Shown: positions 1-8,389, numbered from the stretch's first letter. The stretch is 64,000 nucleotides of DNA from Sedimentisphaerales bacterium (GCA_016935195.1 JAFGRL010000017.1:1-64000); one strand, 5' to 3'. Notes: generated by a model not told the origin, from the letters alone. Translations and numbers: made by a program.

Positions 1-169
1 CTGACAGTTTTGTTTTTAAACGGTCAGTTTGAGTTACTTAACATCCCAGAAATAAAGAAATTATATCATTTTCTTCAATCGTTATGAGACTTTTGCTAAT
101 TTCCTTTGCACATTTTGTAAAGTTTTGTTAAAAATATAGTTTGTTGCGAACACTTATTGGAGGCTCGAA

Positions 170-613
170 ATGAAAGGATTCTACCGAAGAGCTATTCTTC
201 TGGCAATAGTTACCTTTTCAGGATGTCATTCCGACATTGTATGCACACCCCACCTTAAGGACCTCACCTACAGATGCGTCCATATCGAACCCATCCAAAG
301 CCAGAACCCCTATGTGGGCAAAGTACTCAGAGATGTCCTCGAAAAGGAATTTATCAGACGAAAATTTGAAATATGCGATGCCGATACAGCCACAATCCAC
401 ATTGCCGGCTCGACCTTTATGACACTGCGAAACGCTGATTCCTCGAGCTCTAAAAGCAGGGCCTCTAACCAGGCTATTGAAAGCGTCTCCATCATCGCAA
501 AAGACCCCAACGGCAATGTTCTGCTCACCGCCTCTTATGACAATAAGGAGCAGTACACGGCCAGCAAGCTTGCCAAAGAGCTCGGCTCAGCACTGGCCAA
601 TAAGTTAAAATAG
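170..613 (+). CDS. Small hypothetical lipoprotein
   Basis: This encodes a 147-residue protein that I do not recognise. It starts with a positively charged, hydrophobic signal sequence ending in a lipobox-like FSGC, so the mature protein should be a lipid-anchored envelope protein beginning at Cys19. The rest alternates beta-like and helical segments and ends in a helix (KLAKELGSALANKLK). A ribosome binding site (TTGGAGG) lies 7 bases before the ATG. It stands alone; the next plus-strand gene is 318 bases away and belongs to a toxin-antitoxin module. The start and export signal are well supported. The function is unknown. Confidence 0.75.
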   Translation: MKGFYRRAILLAIVTFSGCHSDIVCTPHLKDLTYRCVHIEPIQSQNPYVGKVLRDVLEKEFIRRKFEICDADTATIHIAGSTFMTLRNADSSSSKSRASNQAIESVSIIAKDPNGNVLLTASYDNKEQYTASKLAKELGSALANKLK

Positions 614-740
614 GCATCGGCCTTTTCGCAAGGAATACTTTATTCTCCCCTGATACCTTTGACCGGTCGATGCTACATAATGCCAAAGAGCAAAAACCTC
701 TTGGGAAAATCGAACCTTTGAAATAAAGCTTCAGGCATAT

Positions 741-760
741 CTAAGACCGATGGTAGTCCT
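741..760. repeat. Left copy of short direct repeat flanking hicBA
   Basis: The sequence CTAAGACCGATGGTAGTCC matches CTAGGCCGATGGTAGCCC at 1351-1368, sharing an uninterrupted CCGATGGTAG core and similar flanks in the same orientation. The two copies bracket the hicB-hicA pair. They could be members of a dispersed intergenic repeat or scars of cassette movement. Confidence 0.5.
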
Positions 761-852
761 TAGGGACAAGGATAGGTCTACGCCCACGTTTTTGGTTGCT
801 GGCGGATTAAATAGGTTGAAATTGAGATATTCCGGCATTTTTAGAGCATTTC

Positions 853-881
853 TTGACTTCTTAGCCGTTTTGTTTTAAGAT
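853..881 (+). promoter_or_regulatory. Candidate sigma70 promoter of hicBA
   Basis: TTGACT, a 17-base spacer and TAAGAT lie about 50 bases upstream of the hicB start. The -35 box matches 5 of 6 consensus bases and the -10 box 4 of 6. HicB proteins normally autorepress their own promoter, but I saw no clear operator palindrome here. Confidence 0.4.
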
Positions 882-931
882 ACAAGTTTGATTAAAAGAA
901 TTTTTGAAATACCAAATAAAAAGGTAGTCTT

Positions 932-1144
932 ATGAACAGTGTTTATACGGCAGTGACAAAACAGGATAACGGCTGGTGGGTCGGCTGGATTGAGGAAGTG
1001 CCCGGAGTAAACTGTCAGGAGCATACGCATGAGGATCTGCTGGAGAGTTTGAAAGTAACATTGAAAGAGGCACTGGAGTTCAATCGGCAAGACGCTATAT
1101 CTGCTTTGGGAACGGATTTTCGTGAAGAGCAGATAGCTATATGA
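932..1144 (+). CDS. hicB: HicB-family antitoxin
   Basis: This 70-residue protein has the HicB N-terminal fold pattern: an opening strand (YTAVTKQDNGWWVGWIEEVPGV) followed by the conserved pattern in which a peptide from the partner is gripped, then a helix (LLESLKVTLKEALEF). HicB proteins bind and neutralise the HicA mRNA interferase. It lacks an obvious C-terminal DNA-binding domain, so autoregulation may need the complex. Its stop overlaps the HicA start as ATGA, indicating translational coupling. The antitoxin comes first, whereas the classical order is hicA then hicB. Assignment is by sequence pattern and gene pairing. Confidence 0.85.
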   Translation: MNSVYTAVTKQDNGWWVGWIEEVPGVNCQEHTHEDLLESLKVTLKEALEFNRQDAISALGTDFREEQIAI

Positions 1145-1329
1145 AAAGGAAGAAACTGCTCAAATATCTTCACTCACAAGGCTGCGAATTTATCAGAGAA
1201 GGAGGGCGACATTCCTGGTGGCATAATTCATCATTAAACAGAAGGTCTGCAATCCCAAGGCATAACGAAATCAGGGACATCCTCGCCAAGAAGATTTGCA
1301 AAGACCTTGGAATACCTCCGGTTAAATGA
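1141..1329 (+). CDS. hicA: HicA-family mRNA interferase toxin
   Basis: This 62-residue protein has the HicA double-stranded-RNA-binding-like fold: an N-terminal helix (KKLLKYLHSQGCEFIREGG), the catalytic histidine motif GGRHSWW (His24) and the C-terminal helix with DILAKKICKDLGI. HicA toxins cleave mRNA independently of ribosomes and are held inactive by HicB. The gene starts inside the last codons of hicB (ATGA overlap). The length is normal for HicA and the catalytic His is present, so the toxin looks intact. Confidence 0.87.
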   Translation: MKRKKLLKYLHSQGCEFIREGGRHSWWHNSSLNRRSAIPRHNEIRDILAKKICKDLGIPPVK

Positions 1330-1350
1330 AGACACAAAAAGCTAAGCCCG

Positions 1351-1368
1351 CTAGGCCGATGGTAGCCC
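1351..1368. repeat. Right copy of short direct repeat flanking hicBA
   Basis: CTAGGCCGATGGTAGCCC is the partner of the repeat at 741-760, in the same orientation and just downstream of the hicA stop codon. Confidence 0.5.
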
Positions 1369-1411
1369 AACAGCGAAATCAAAAATCAAAATAAAAGAGC
1401 AAAATTATAGA

Positions 1412-1436
1412 GATTCTTCGGCTTCGCCTCAGAATG
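1412..1436. repeat. Small palindromic repeat (ATTCT...AGAAT)
   Basis: ATTCT and AGAAT arms enclose an inner GGC-TTC-GCC hairpin, followed by GACAG. The composition is unlike the flanking AT-rich spacer and typical of dispersed intergenic palindromes. It could also end hicBA transcription, but no T-tract follows. Confidence 0.45.
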
Positions 1437-1541
1437 ACAGCCAATGTTTTCTACAGAGCATTTTGAGTTGGGGATTTTGAAAAACAAGGCCGGCTATGAG
1501 AATGGGTCAGGCTTTGCGATATGCCAACCTGTACACCTGAG

Positions 1542-2090
1542 CTATTTGTTAGCTTTTGATTTTTCAGAATTAACTTCACCGATAAATTTTTGGAGTTCAA
1601 CGATAGTCTTCTTATCTCCGAGTTTTGACATAAATTCCACTGCGTTCTTCAGGGTTGCAATTGCTTCATCATAACGTTCCTGCTTTACAAGTGTCCGTGC
1701 AAGCAGTAAGTGGCTTTGTACGTCATAAGAGTTCATGTTTACCGCTTGCTGCAGATACTTGGTAGCTACTTCCAACTGCCCGACTTGCACCAAGGCTACA
1801 CCCATCCCAGAAATTGCGACAAGCGAATTAGGTTCTTCAGCCAATTCTATATTAAATCCTTCTATTGCTTTCTGAAAATGTTCTCTTGCCTCCTCTGGTT
1901 GTTTTATTTCTTTAAGGAACAAACCTAAATAAAGGTGAGTATATGCTAAATTAATTTTATGTTCAGCTTGTTCATTGTACTCAATTGCTTTTTTTAAGCT
2001 TCTGCTGCTTTGTCCAGTTGGCCCAACGGTTTTATATTCGGCCGGTTAATTTACCTCAAAGGAGCGAAAAAGCTAAAGAAATTCGATTTA
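1542..2090 (-). pseudogene. Frameshifted, 5'-truncated TPR protein remnant
   Basis: The open frame below 1922 encodes at least two tetratricopeptide repeats (for example YLQQAVNMNSYDVQSHLLLA and ARTLVKQERYDEAIATLKNA). The only listed start is a TTG in the middle of a TPR helix. The frame remains open upstream to about 2045 and reads SLKKAIEYNEQ...LYLGLFLKEI, but has no ATG. In the adjacent frame the DNA just upstream reads LGQLDKAAEA, which would join in phase to LKKAIEYNEQ as one perfect TPR if one base were restored at the A-run near 1989-1997. The gene has therefore lost its start and carries a frameshift. A sequencing error in the homopolymer would explain the frameshift but not the missing N-terminus. 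The upstream end is approximate. Confidence 0.7.
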
Positions 2091-2221
2091 ACTAAAAACT
2101 GATAACCCTAAAAAAGGCTCTGTTTGTCAGGCCAACAAGCTTTCTACAAGGCAGTTAAATGCAGGTTCGCTCATTGAAGTGCTTTACATAACAACTTTGC
2201 CGGTTATACTTTATCATCGAA

Positions 2222-4024
2222 ATGGATACTACCGACAAAAATACCGTTGGCATTGTCAAAACGAACGTTATAAGGCTAATCGAAAGCGACAGACCCCTAA
2301 AGCTTCGCAGCGGAAGAGAGCTGGCACCGATAGATGTTGCCTATGAGACCTATGGTGAGCTCAATGATGCCCAAGACAATGCAATTTTGATTTGCCACGC
2401 CCTAAGTGGTGACGCTCACGTTGCCGGCTACCACAGCCGGGATGATAAAAAACCCGGATGGTGGGACTGTATGGTTGGACCCGGCAAGGCAATAGACACA
2501 AATAAGTACTTTGTTATCTGCTCTAACCTTCTTGGCGGCTGCAGCGGCACTACGGGGCCGGCTTCGATAAATCCGCAAACGGACAAACCGTATGGCATGG
2601 ATTTTCCAATCATTACCATAGCCGATATGGTCAAGGTGCAAAAGCTTCTGCTCGAAAAGCTTGGGATAAAAAAACTCCTGGCGGTAATTGGCGGTTCCAT
2701 CGGCGGGATGCAGGTGCTGGCCTGGGCCATTGAATATCCGGATTTTGTTGATTCTGCTATTGCTGTTGCAACTACCAGCCGTCTTGGAGCCCAGTCGATA
2801 GCATTCGATGCGGTCGGACGTAATGCAATTGTTGCTGATCCGAATTTTGACAACGGCAATTACTACGGGCGCAAAGTACCCGACAGAGGTCTGGCTATTG
2901 CACGAATGATAGGACATATAACATATCTTTCGGAACAGAGCATGCGTGAAAAGTTCGGCCGGCAGTTGCGAAGTGCACAGGCCTACAGCTATGATTTTGA
3001 TTCTGAATTTGCAGTTGAAACTTATTTGGATTACAAGGGTCAGAGTTTTGTGGAGAGGTTCGATGCGGGCAGTTATCTGTATATAACAAAGGCGGCAGAT
3101 TATTTCGACTTAGCGAGGAAACATAGAACACTTAAAAAGGCATTTGAAAAGGTCAAGTCGAGATTTCTGATAGTCAGCTTTTCAAGCGACTGGCTTTTTA
3201 CTCCAGAGCAGTCCGAAGCCATAGTCAAGGGTCTTATTGCCAACGGTAAAGATGTGAGCTTTTGTAACATCAACTCACCTTATGGCCACGACGCATTTCT
3301 ATTAGAGCCGGAAACGCTTGGAAATTTTATCTCCGGTTTCTTAAAGGCTACGCACAGTCCCATAGCGAAAGACCACGGCAGGCAACTAAATGGCGCAAAC
3401 CAGAAAACGTTGAGCCGATTCGAACAGGCGCAGAGGGCTCGCGTTGATTACGAGCTGATAGAATCGCTGATAGAGCCTGACAGTATCGTCCTGGACATTG
3501 GATGTGGTGATGGTGAATTGCTGGCAAGGCTGAAGAAAGATAAGAATATAAAAGGAAGAGGCATTGAGTTAGTTGAAGAGCTTGTCCTTGAAGGCATCAG
3601 GCGCAGGCTGCCGATAGTACAATATGATATTGAACGCGGCCTGGAAAATTATGCCTATAAAAGTTTTGATTACGTGATTCTGTCGCAAACGCTGCAGACC
3701 GTAAAAAACCCGAAGAAAGTTTTTATGGAGTTACTGCGTCTCGGCAGGAAAGTGATAGTCAGCTTTCCCAACTTCGGCCATTGGCGATGCAGGGCACAGC
3801 TGCTCTTTCTCGGAAAGGCTCCGCAAACCAGACAGTTGCCATTTGGTTGGCACGATTCACCGAATATACATTTTCTGTCTCTTAAGGATTTTGACGAGTT
3901 CTGCAGGAGATTGAACGTAAATATCGAGAAGAAAATGCCTTTGGTGAAGGCGCGTTTAAGTCCTGTAAGATTTGCAGCCAATCTTTTGGCTGAACAGGTG
4001 ATTTATGTAACGAGCAAGGATTGA
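2222..4024 (+). CDS. metX-metW: Homoserine O-acetyltransferase fused to MetW
   Basis: A 600-residue fusion. Residues 1-385 are an alpha/beta-hydrolase of the MetX family, which acylates homoserine as the first committed step of methionine synthesis. The catalytic triad is visible: nucleophile Ser159 in GGSIGGMQ, Asp323 in SSDWLFTP and His356 in YGHDAFL. Residues from about 405 to 600 match MetW, a methyltransferase-fold protein usually encoded by a separate adjacent gene, with the SAM-binding-like motif DIGCGDG at 425-431. A linker of about 20 residues joins them. The ATG has no strong Shine-Dalgarno and I saw no S-box-like riboswitch upstream. MetX versus serine O-acetyltransferase cannot be fully settled by eye, but the MetW partner favours methionine synthesis. 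Confidence 0.92.
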   Translation: MDTTDKNTVGIVKTNVIRLIESDRPLKLRSGRELAPIDVAYETYGELNDAQDNAILICHALSGDAHVAGYHSRDDKKPGWWDCMVGPGKAIDTNKYFVICSNLLGGCSGTTGPASINPQTDKPYGMDFPIITIADMVKVQKLLLEKLGIKKLLAVIGGSIGGMQVLAWAIEYPDFVDSAIAVATTSRLGAQSIAFDAVGRNAIVADPNFDNGNYYGRKVPDRGLAIARMIGHITYLSEQSMREKFGRQLRSAQAYSYDFDSEFAVETYLDYKGQSFVERFDAGSYLYITKAADYFDLARKHRTLKKAFEKVKSRFLIVSFSSDWLFTPEQSEAIVKGLIANGKDVSFCNINSPYGHDAFLLEPETLGNFISGFLKATHSPIAKDHGRQLNGANQKTLSRFEQAQRARVDYELIESLIEPDSIVLDIGCGDGELLARLKKDKNIKGRGIELVEELVLEGIRRRLPIVQYDIERGLENYAYKSFDYVILSQTLQTVKNPKKVFMELLRLGRKVIVSFPNFGHWRCRAQLLFLGKAPQTRQLPFGWHDSPNIHFLSLKDFDEFCRRLNVNIEKKMPLVKARLSPVRFAANLLAEQVIYVTSKD

Positions 4025-4047
4025 GATTATAAAGTCTATTTAGCAGG

Positions 4048-4473
4048 ATGGGAAAAATGGAACAGCTCGAACGCATAGGTATCTCTCTTGATCAAACTCT
4101 GCTCAGTGCATTTGACCAGTTAGCCACGAAGCAGGGTTACCAAAACCGCTCTGAGGCAATCCGTGATATGATGCGTCGACAGATAAGCACAGAGAAATTA
4201 GCTGACCCGAATGCACAGGCGGTCGCGGTTGTGTGCCTGGTTTTCAACCATCATTCTGCAAAGCTGGTGCAGAAGTTAACCGCTCTTGGACATTCTCACC
4301 TGCTACAGACAATTTGCTCGATGCATGTCCATCTCGACCGCTGTGATTGTATGGAGGTAATTGTTCTAAAGGGTCGATGTGGCCAAATCAAAAAAATAGC
4401 AGAAAGGCTGCTTAGCCACAAGGGTGTAAAGCTTGGAAACATCAACATGATAGCCGCCGAACAAAGTCACTAA
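4048..4473 (+). CDS. nikR: Nickel-responsive regulator NikR
   Basis: This 141-residue protein has a ribbon-helix-helix DNA-binding domain (residues 7-48, RIGISLDQTLLSAFDQL and RSEAIRDMMRR) and a C-terminal ACT-like metal-binding domain. The four high-affinity nickel ligands fall in the expected spacing: His82, His93, His95 (HVH) and Cys101 (DDC-like CDC). NikR represses nickel uptake genes when nickel is replete. No nickel transporter or nickel enzyme gene is in the window, so its targets lie elsewhere. It follows metXW by 23 bases and may be read through from it. An alternative ATG lies three codons downstream. Confidence 0.9.
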   Translation: MGKMEQLERIGISLDQTLLSAFDQLATKQGYQNRSEAIRDMMRRQISTEKLADPNAQAVAVVCLVFNHHSAKLVQKLTALGHSHLLQTICSMHVHLDRCDCMEVIVLKGRCGQIKKIAERLLSHKGVKLGNINMIAAEQSH

Positions 4474-4476
4474 AGG

Positions 4477-4511
4477 CAGTTGTCAGCTGGCAACTGACCC
4501 CTGACCCCTGA
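4477..4511. terminator. Palindrome and CTGACCC tandem between convergent genes
   Basis: AGTTG-TCAGCTGG-CAACT forms a near-perfect palindrome immediately after the nikR stop and is followed by a short tandem CTGACCC repeat. It lies between convergent nikR and the DUF1080 gene, the position for a bidirectional terminator, but lacks a T-tract. It may instead be a copy of a dispersed palindrome. Confidence 0.4.
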
Positions 4512-4519
4512 ATACCCTG

Positions 4520-5779
4520 CTAAAGCTGGCTGATTTTTATGTTTCTAAATTCCACCCTCATTCCATCATAATTCTGCAGTCCGATGTAGCCTTTGCGCCG
4601 CTGCAATGCAGGATTTGACTCTAACTTGTCCATATGCTCATTAAGATTGGTATCGACGATGCGCTCGCCATTCAAAGTAACCTGCAACTTCGGCCCATTG
4701 CATACGATAACCATCTTCTGCCATTGGTTTGCTCGCTTGCTAACGCGTCGGGCCGGTGCCTTCATTGAATAGAGGCTGCCGGTATATTGCCAAGGTTTAA
4801 GGTCGGAATGTTTATCGGCATAATCGTCGAGTATCTGGATTTCCAGCGCTCCGCCGTAAGGGATATTAGGTTCGTGTTCGTGTGAGGCTCGCAGGAAAAT
4901 CCCGCTATTGCCGCCCGGGGGAACTCGAAATTCCAGTTCAAGCTCAAAGTTCTCATATTCTTCGGTGGTCGATAGCCATCCTCCCTGGCTACCCTCAGTG
5001 CATAAAACTCCATTCTCAACTTTCCAGTGCCCTTTTTCCTCGGCTCTATCCTGCCATCCGGTCAGGTCTTTGCCGTTAAATAACGTTTCGGTTTGCGGAA
5101 TTTGGCGAATGAATATGTTTCGAAAGGATAAGACAGTCTTGTGGGCCTGCAATTCTATTGGGCCAGACGAATAAACAGGCTTGTTCGGCTCCCAATAATT
5201 CTCCATAACCACATCATCAACCACTAAAACGTCGTTAAGATAAACCGTTACCTTCTCGGCGACCATAGTGATTCTGAATGTATTCCACTGTCCAATCGGG
5301 TTATCCGCGCAGGTTAAAGGCTTACTTGGGGCTTTTTTGTTGTTGTATAAACCGCCGGAGCCTTCGGGCCAGTTTGCAGTATCCCATATCTGAACCTGTG
5401 GGCTGGCCCGCAGGTAAATTCCGCTGTCGCTGCCGGCTTCAATCTTGAAGTCCACCAAAAGCTCAAAGTCGCCGTAATCTTTTACTGTGCAAAGATTATC
5501 ACCCTTGCCGTCAAAGACCAGGGCGCCATCTTTTACCTGCCAATGCTCTGCCATACGTTTATCTGCCAGCAACTGCGCTTTAGCCAGTTCCTGCGGACTC
5601 ATCTTCGAGCGTTTAATCGGGTCGGCGACAAGACCCTTCCAGCCGGTAAGGTCTTTGCCGTTGAATAGTGCTACGAAACCCTTCGGCGGCTGCTCCAATG
5701 TGTTGTCTGCGCAACACCCATGGCCTGCTAAAACCATCACCAAACCTAAAACGGTTAATAAAGAAACTTTCTGATACAA
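4520..5779 (-). CDS. Secreted protein with two tandem DUF1080 domains
   Basis: This 419-residue protein begins with a signal sequence (YQKVSLLTVLGLVMVLAGHG then Cys-Cys) and carries two DUF1080 domains of the concanavalin-like fold, each opening with LFNGKDLTGW (about residues 37 and 233) and containing the GNSGIFLRAS-type strand. DUF1080 proteins include 3-keto-disaccharide hydrolases. Tandem duplication inside one chain is visible from repetition of the opening and FRNI ending motifs. It is the last gene of the minus-strand sugar locus, 15 bases after the MFS permease. Cleavage of oxidised glycosides in the periplasm is a reasonable inference; the substrate is unknown. Confidence 0.85.
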   Translation of the reverse strand: MYQKVSLLTVLGLVMVLAGHGCCADNTLEQPPKGFVALFNGKDLTGWKGLVADPIKRSKMSPQELAKAQLLADKRMAEHWQVKDGALVFDGKGDNLCTVKDYGDFELLVDFKIEAGSDSGIYLRASPQVQIWDTANWPEGSGGLYNNKKAPSKPLTCADNPIGQWNTFRITMVAEKVTVYLNDVLVVDDVVMENYWEPNKPVYSSGPIELQAHKTVLSFRNIFIRQIPQTETLFNGKDLTGWQDRAEEKGHWKVENGVLCTEGSQGGWLSTTEEYENFELELEFRVPPGGNSGIFLRASHEHEPNIPYGGALEIQILDDYADKHSDLKPWQYTGSLYSMKAPARRVSKRANQWQKMVIVCNGPKLQVTLNGERIVDTNLNEHMDKLESNPALQRRKGYIGLQNYDGMRVEFRNIKISQL

Positions 5780-5794
5780 CTTAAATCTCCTGCA

Positions 5795-6973
5795 TTATCC
5801 TTTGAAGAAGAGAACAAACGCCACAGCACAGGCAATCGTCAGCGCACAGGGCACAAGAAAGATTGGGCGCCATCTAAACTGTCCATCTTTCTTAAACAAA
5901 TCCATTATAACCCCGGTAATCTGTGTTCCTATAAAGTTGCCGAAGCCTAACGTTACAACCGCAATTAATGCCTGAGCTGAAGCCCGAATGTCTATAGGCG
6001 CAACCCTGTCCACATACATCTGTCCGAGGAAGAAGAAGAACGTATAGCCTAAGCCGTGCATCACCAGCGACGAAATAACAAGCCATGTCGGTCGCATAAT
6101 CGCAAAGATGATATACCTTATCGGCCAGGCTACGACACCAATAACCAGCGTCCAGCGGAAACCAATCTTAGGCAGCAATAACGGTAGCAGCAACGCCATT
6201 GCAAATATCTCGGAGAATTGTGCTAAAGTCATTACAGCGGAAACATTCTTGTGCCGAACACCGAGGTCTTCCAGAAACGGCGCTGTCGGAACATAGTAAA
6301 ACTGCAATTCGGTTGTAACTACAAATGATATAATCAGGAAAATTAAAAAGTTTGCATCACCCAACATTTTAAATGCTTCTACAAACGCCAGCGGACTCGA
6401 AGGTTCTTTTGGCGGGGGAGTATGAGGTAAGAAAAAGCAAAATACTCCCATTATCAGTGACAAAAGCCCTGCCAGAGCAAGGGCGTCGCTGCCTCGAATC
6501 TTCAGCCTGCTTATCCGGCGCCACAACGCTATGGTCAGCCCCGCAACTATCCATCCAATCGTCCCCCAGACACGAATTTTACCTGCCTGGGCATCAGGGT
6601 CTGTCAGGTGCGTGAACATCAGCGAATTTACTAACGCCAAAGTAGGCGCATAAAGCAGCGAATAAAGTCCCATCAATCCGAATAAGCCCCAGAACCGCTT
6701 TGCCCGCGCCGCCAGGAGCAGCAGCACCCCACCAGCCAGGTGAACAATTCCCAAAAATACTTCGGTGGCCATCCATCTATCGGCGATCTGACCTCCAATA
6801 AAGGGAGCTACAATGCAGCCAAGCCATAATGTTGCGTATATCCACCCCGTTTGTTTGCCGCTCATCTTTAGCGGGCCCAGCAGGTGCGATGCCAATATCG
6901 GAGCCCAGGCACCCCAGATGGCAAACTCGAGAAACATCATCGCACTTAACAGAAAATAGAGCTTAAAATCCAT
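5795..6973 (-). CDS. MFS sugar/nucleoside permease
   Basis: This 392-residue polytopic membrane protein has about 12 hydrophobic segments and the major-facilitator pattern. The N-terminus (FLEFAIWGAWAPILASHL) and the loop GGQIADRW after the second helix resemble the nucleoside:H+ symporter (NupG-like) branch. In planctomycetes such permeases commonly sit beside Gfo/Idh and DUF1080 genes and are presumed to import the sugar product. It lies between the first oxidoreductase and the double-DUF1080 gene on the same strand. Substrate is not predictable from sequence. Confidence 0.82.
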   Translation of the reverse strand: MDFKLYFLLSAMMFLEFAIWGAWAPILASHLLGPLKMSGKQTGWIYATLWLGCIVAPFIGGQIADRWMATEVFLGIVHLAGGVLLLLAARAKRFWGLFGLMGLYSLLYAPTLALVNSLMFTHLTDPDAQAGKIRVWGTIGWIVAGLTIALWRRISRLKIRGSDALALAGLLSLIMGVFCFFLPHTPPPKEPSSPLAFVEAFKMLGDANFLIFLIISFVVTTELQFYYVPTAPFLEDLGVRHKNVSAVMTLAQFSEIFAMALLLPLLLPKIGFRWTLVIGVVAWPIRYIIFAIMRPTWLVISSLVMHGLGYTFFFFLGQMYVDRVAPIDIRASAQALIAVVTLGFGNFIGTQITGVIMDLFKKDGQFRWRPIFLVPCALTIACAVAFVLFFKG

Positions 6974-7045
6974 AGCTACTCCCTTCCAAATCTGTAACTA
7001 AGAAAAATTGTTACACCATTTACAGACATGAAACATTTCCGACAA

Positions 7046-8389
7046 TTATAACGTCCATCCCTGACGATACTGACGGCTAAGGTACTGGTTTGCCTCGGGA
7101 ACATTAGTAACCTTCATATTAGGCCCGTCCCAATGAAGTATATTGCCAGCACGAACGGCAACATTACCCAGGAGAACCGCCTCAGTTAAAGGGCCTGCAT
7201 AATCAAAATTGGCCAGGGTTTTCGATTTGCCTTTGCATGCCAGAACCCACTGCTGATAGTGGCCAACATCACACCTGGACAGTGATGGTTTTGGCCGATT
7301 GAAACTTTTCATTTTTTCCTCGGGTATCAGCCTCGGCCCGGCTATGTGAGGTATTAGTATTTTGCCTTTTTCGCCAATATAGAGCCCGCCTTCGGCAGGA
7401 AAATTCCGCCCTTGTTCCAGTTCTTCCGGACGCCAGGGGTATATCCCGCCGTGATACCAGGTAACTGTAACCGGCGGCAGCTTGTCCCTTGCGGCGAACT
7501 CATAACGAACCACAGCCGTATCGGGATAAACTTCGTCATTAAACTTTGTAGTCTGGGCTTCAACAGTTACTGGAGAAGTTAGCTTAAGTGCCCAAAAGGC
7601 CGGGTCCATTATGTGACAGGCCATATCACCAAGTCTTCCGGTACCAAAATCCCACCAGTAGCGCCACTTAAACGGGTGGTAGGCAGAATGATATGGACGC
7701 TCCGGAGCCGGGCCAAGCCACAAATCCCAGTCTAACGTGGACGGCACCGGCGGTGTCTGCTTGGGGCGGTTAATTGCGTGGGAGCTAATTGGCTTATTGC
7801 TCCAAAGGTGAACCTCTCGTACCGGGCCGATAGCTCCGGCCCAAATCCACTCGCACAGCAAACGTATGGACTCATCGGCGTGGCACTGGATACCCATCTG
7901 AGTAACAACGTTGTGCTTACGGGCGGCTTCAGTAAGTCGGCGAACTTCGTAGATTGAATGGGCCAGCGGTTTTTCACAGTAAACGTGTTTTCCCATTCTT
8001 ATTGCAGTCATTGCAATAAGAGCGTGTGTGTGGTCCGGCGTAGCTATCACGACCGCATCGATATCCTTTTCTTTTTCGAGCATCTTTCGGAAATCACGGT
8101 ATTTCCTGGCATTGGGATAGGTATTGAACACACCGGCGGCGAACTGGTCATCCACGTCGCACAACGCAACAATGTTTTCGCTGCCAACTCTTTCAATGTC
8201 TCTTGAGCCCTGACCGCCAAGGCCGATGCCGGCAATATTCAGCTTTTCACTGGGCGGGGTATAACCAGGGCCTCCTAAGACGTGCCTCGGGACAATCGTA
8301 AAGGCCGCCACAGCCGCAGCGGCACCTAAAAAATCACGTCTCGAAATTTTCCCATTCTGCTGCTTGACGGGTTTTTTCATCTCTTTCAT
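7046..8389 (-). CDS. Tat-exported Gfo/Idh/MocA oxidoreductase (copy 1)
   Basis: A 447-residue NAD(P)-dependent sugar oxidoreductase. The N-terminus carries a twin-arginine signal (SRRDFLGAAAAVAAF) followed by a Rossmann domain with GIGLGGQGSRD and the family signature YCEKPLAHS, which contains the conserved lysine of the active site. The C-terminal alpha/beta domain includes [20 protein letters not shown], a hallmark of the planctomycete-type exported branch. Tat export implies the protein folds with cofactor in the cytoplasm before export. It is one of three tandem paralogs and probably oxidises a sugar hydroxyl to a keto group. The Shine-Dalgarno GAGGGG supports the start. Confidence 0.88.
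   Translation of the reverse strand: MKEMKKPVKQQNGKISRRDFLGAAAAVAAFTIVPRHVLGGPGYTPPSEKLNIAGIGLGGQGSRDIERVGSENIVALCDVDDQFAAGVFNTYPNARKYRDFRKMLEKEKDIDAVVIATPDHTHALIAMTAIRMGKHVYCEKPLAHSIYEVRRLTEAARKHNVVTQMGIQCHADESIRLLCEWIWAGAIGPVREVHLWSNKPISSHAINRPKQTPPVPSTLDWDLWLGPAPERPYHSAYHPFKWRYWWDFGTGRLGDMACHIMDPAFWALKLTSPVTVEAQTTKFNDEVYPDTAVVRYEFAARDKLPPVTVTWYHGGIYPWRPEELEQGRNFPAEGGLYIGEKGKILIPHIAGPRLIPEEKMKSFNRPKPSLSRCDVGHYQQWVLACKGKSKTLANFDYAGPLTEAVLLGNVAVRAGNILHWDGPNMKVTNVPEANQYLSRQYRQGWTL

Larger units (their letters stand above)
614..931. other. Intergenic region upstream of hicBA
   Basis: This 318-base stretch has no convincing ORF. It holds a short sequence, CTAAGACCGATGGTAGTCC (from 741), closely repeated on the far side of the hicBA genes near 1351. 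A small palindrome, AGTCC-TTA-GGGAC (755-767), resembles half of the dispersed hairpin element described elsewhere in this window. The last 80 bases are AT-rich and hold a candidate promoter. A structured RNA cannot be excluded, but I recognise no family. Confidence 0.5.

Noticed and set aside
1-27. CTGAC...GTCAG hairpin at the window start
   Set aside because: Arms are short with a mismatch, there is no T-run, and the upstream gene is outside the window, so a terminator call is not supported.
2049-2221. SAM riboswitch upstream of metXW
   Set aside because: The expected conserved S-box core sequences were not recognised in this spacer.
2402-2917. 171-residue minus-strand ORF opposite metX
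   Set aside because: It is a shadow of the metX coding sequence; composition and lack of any motif mark it as spurious.
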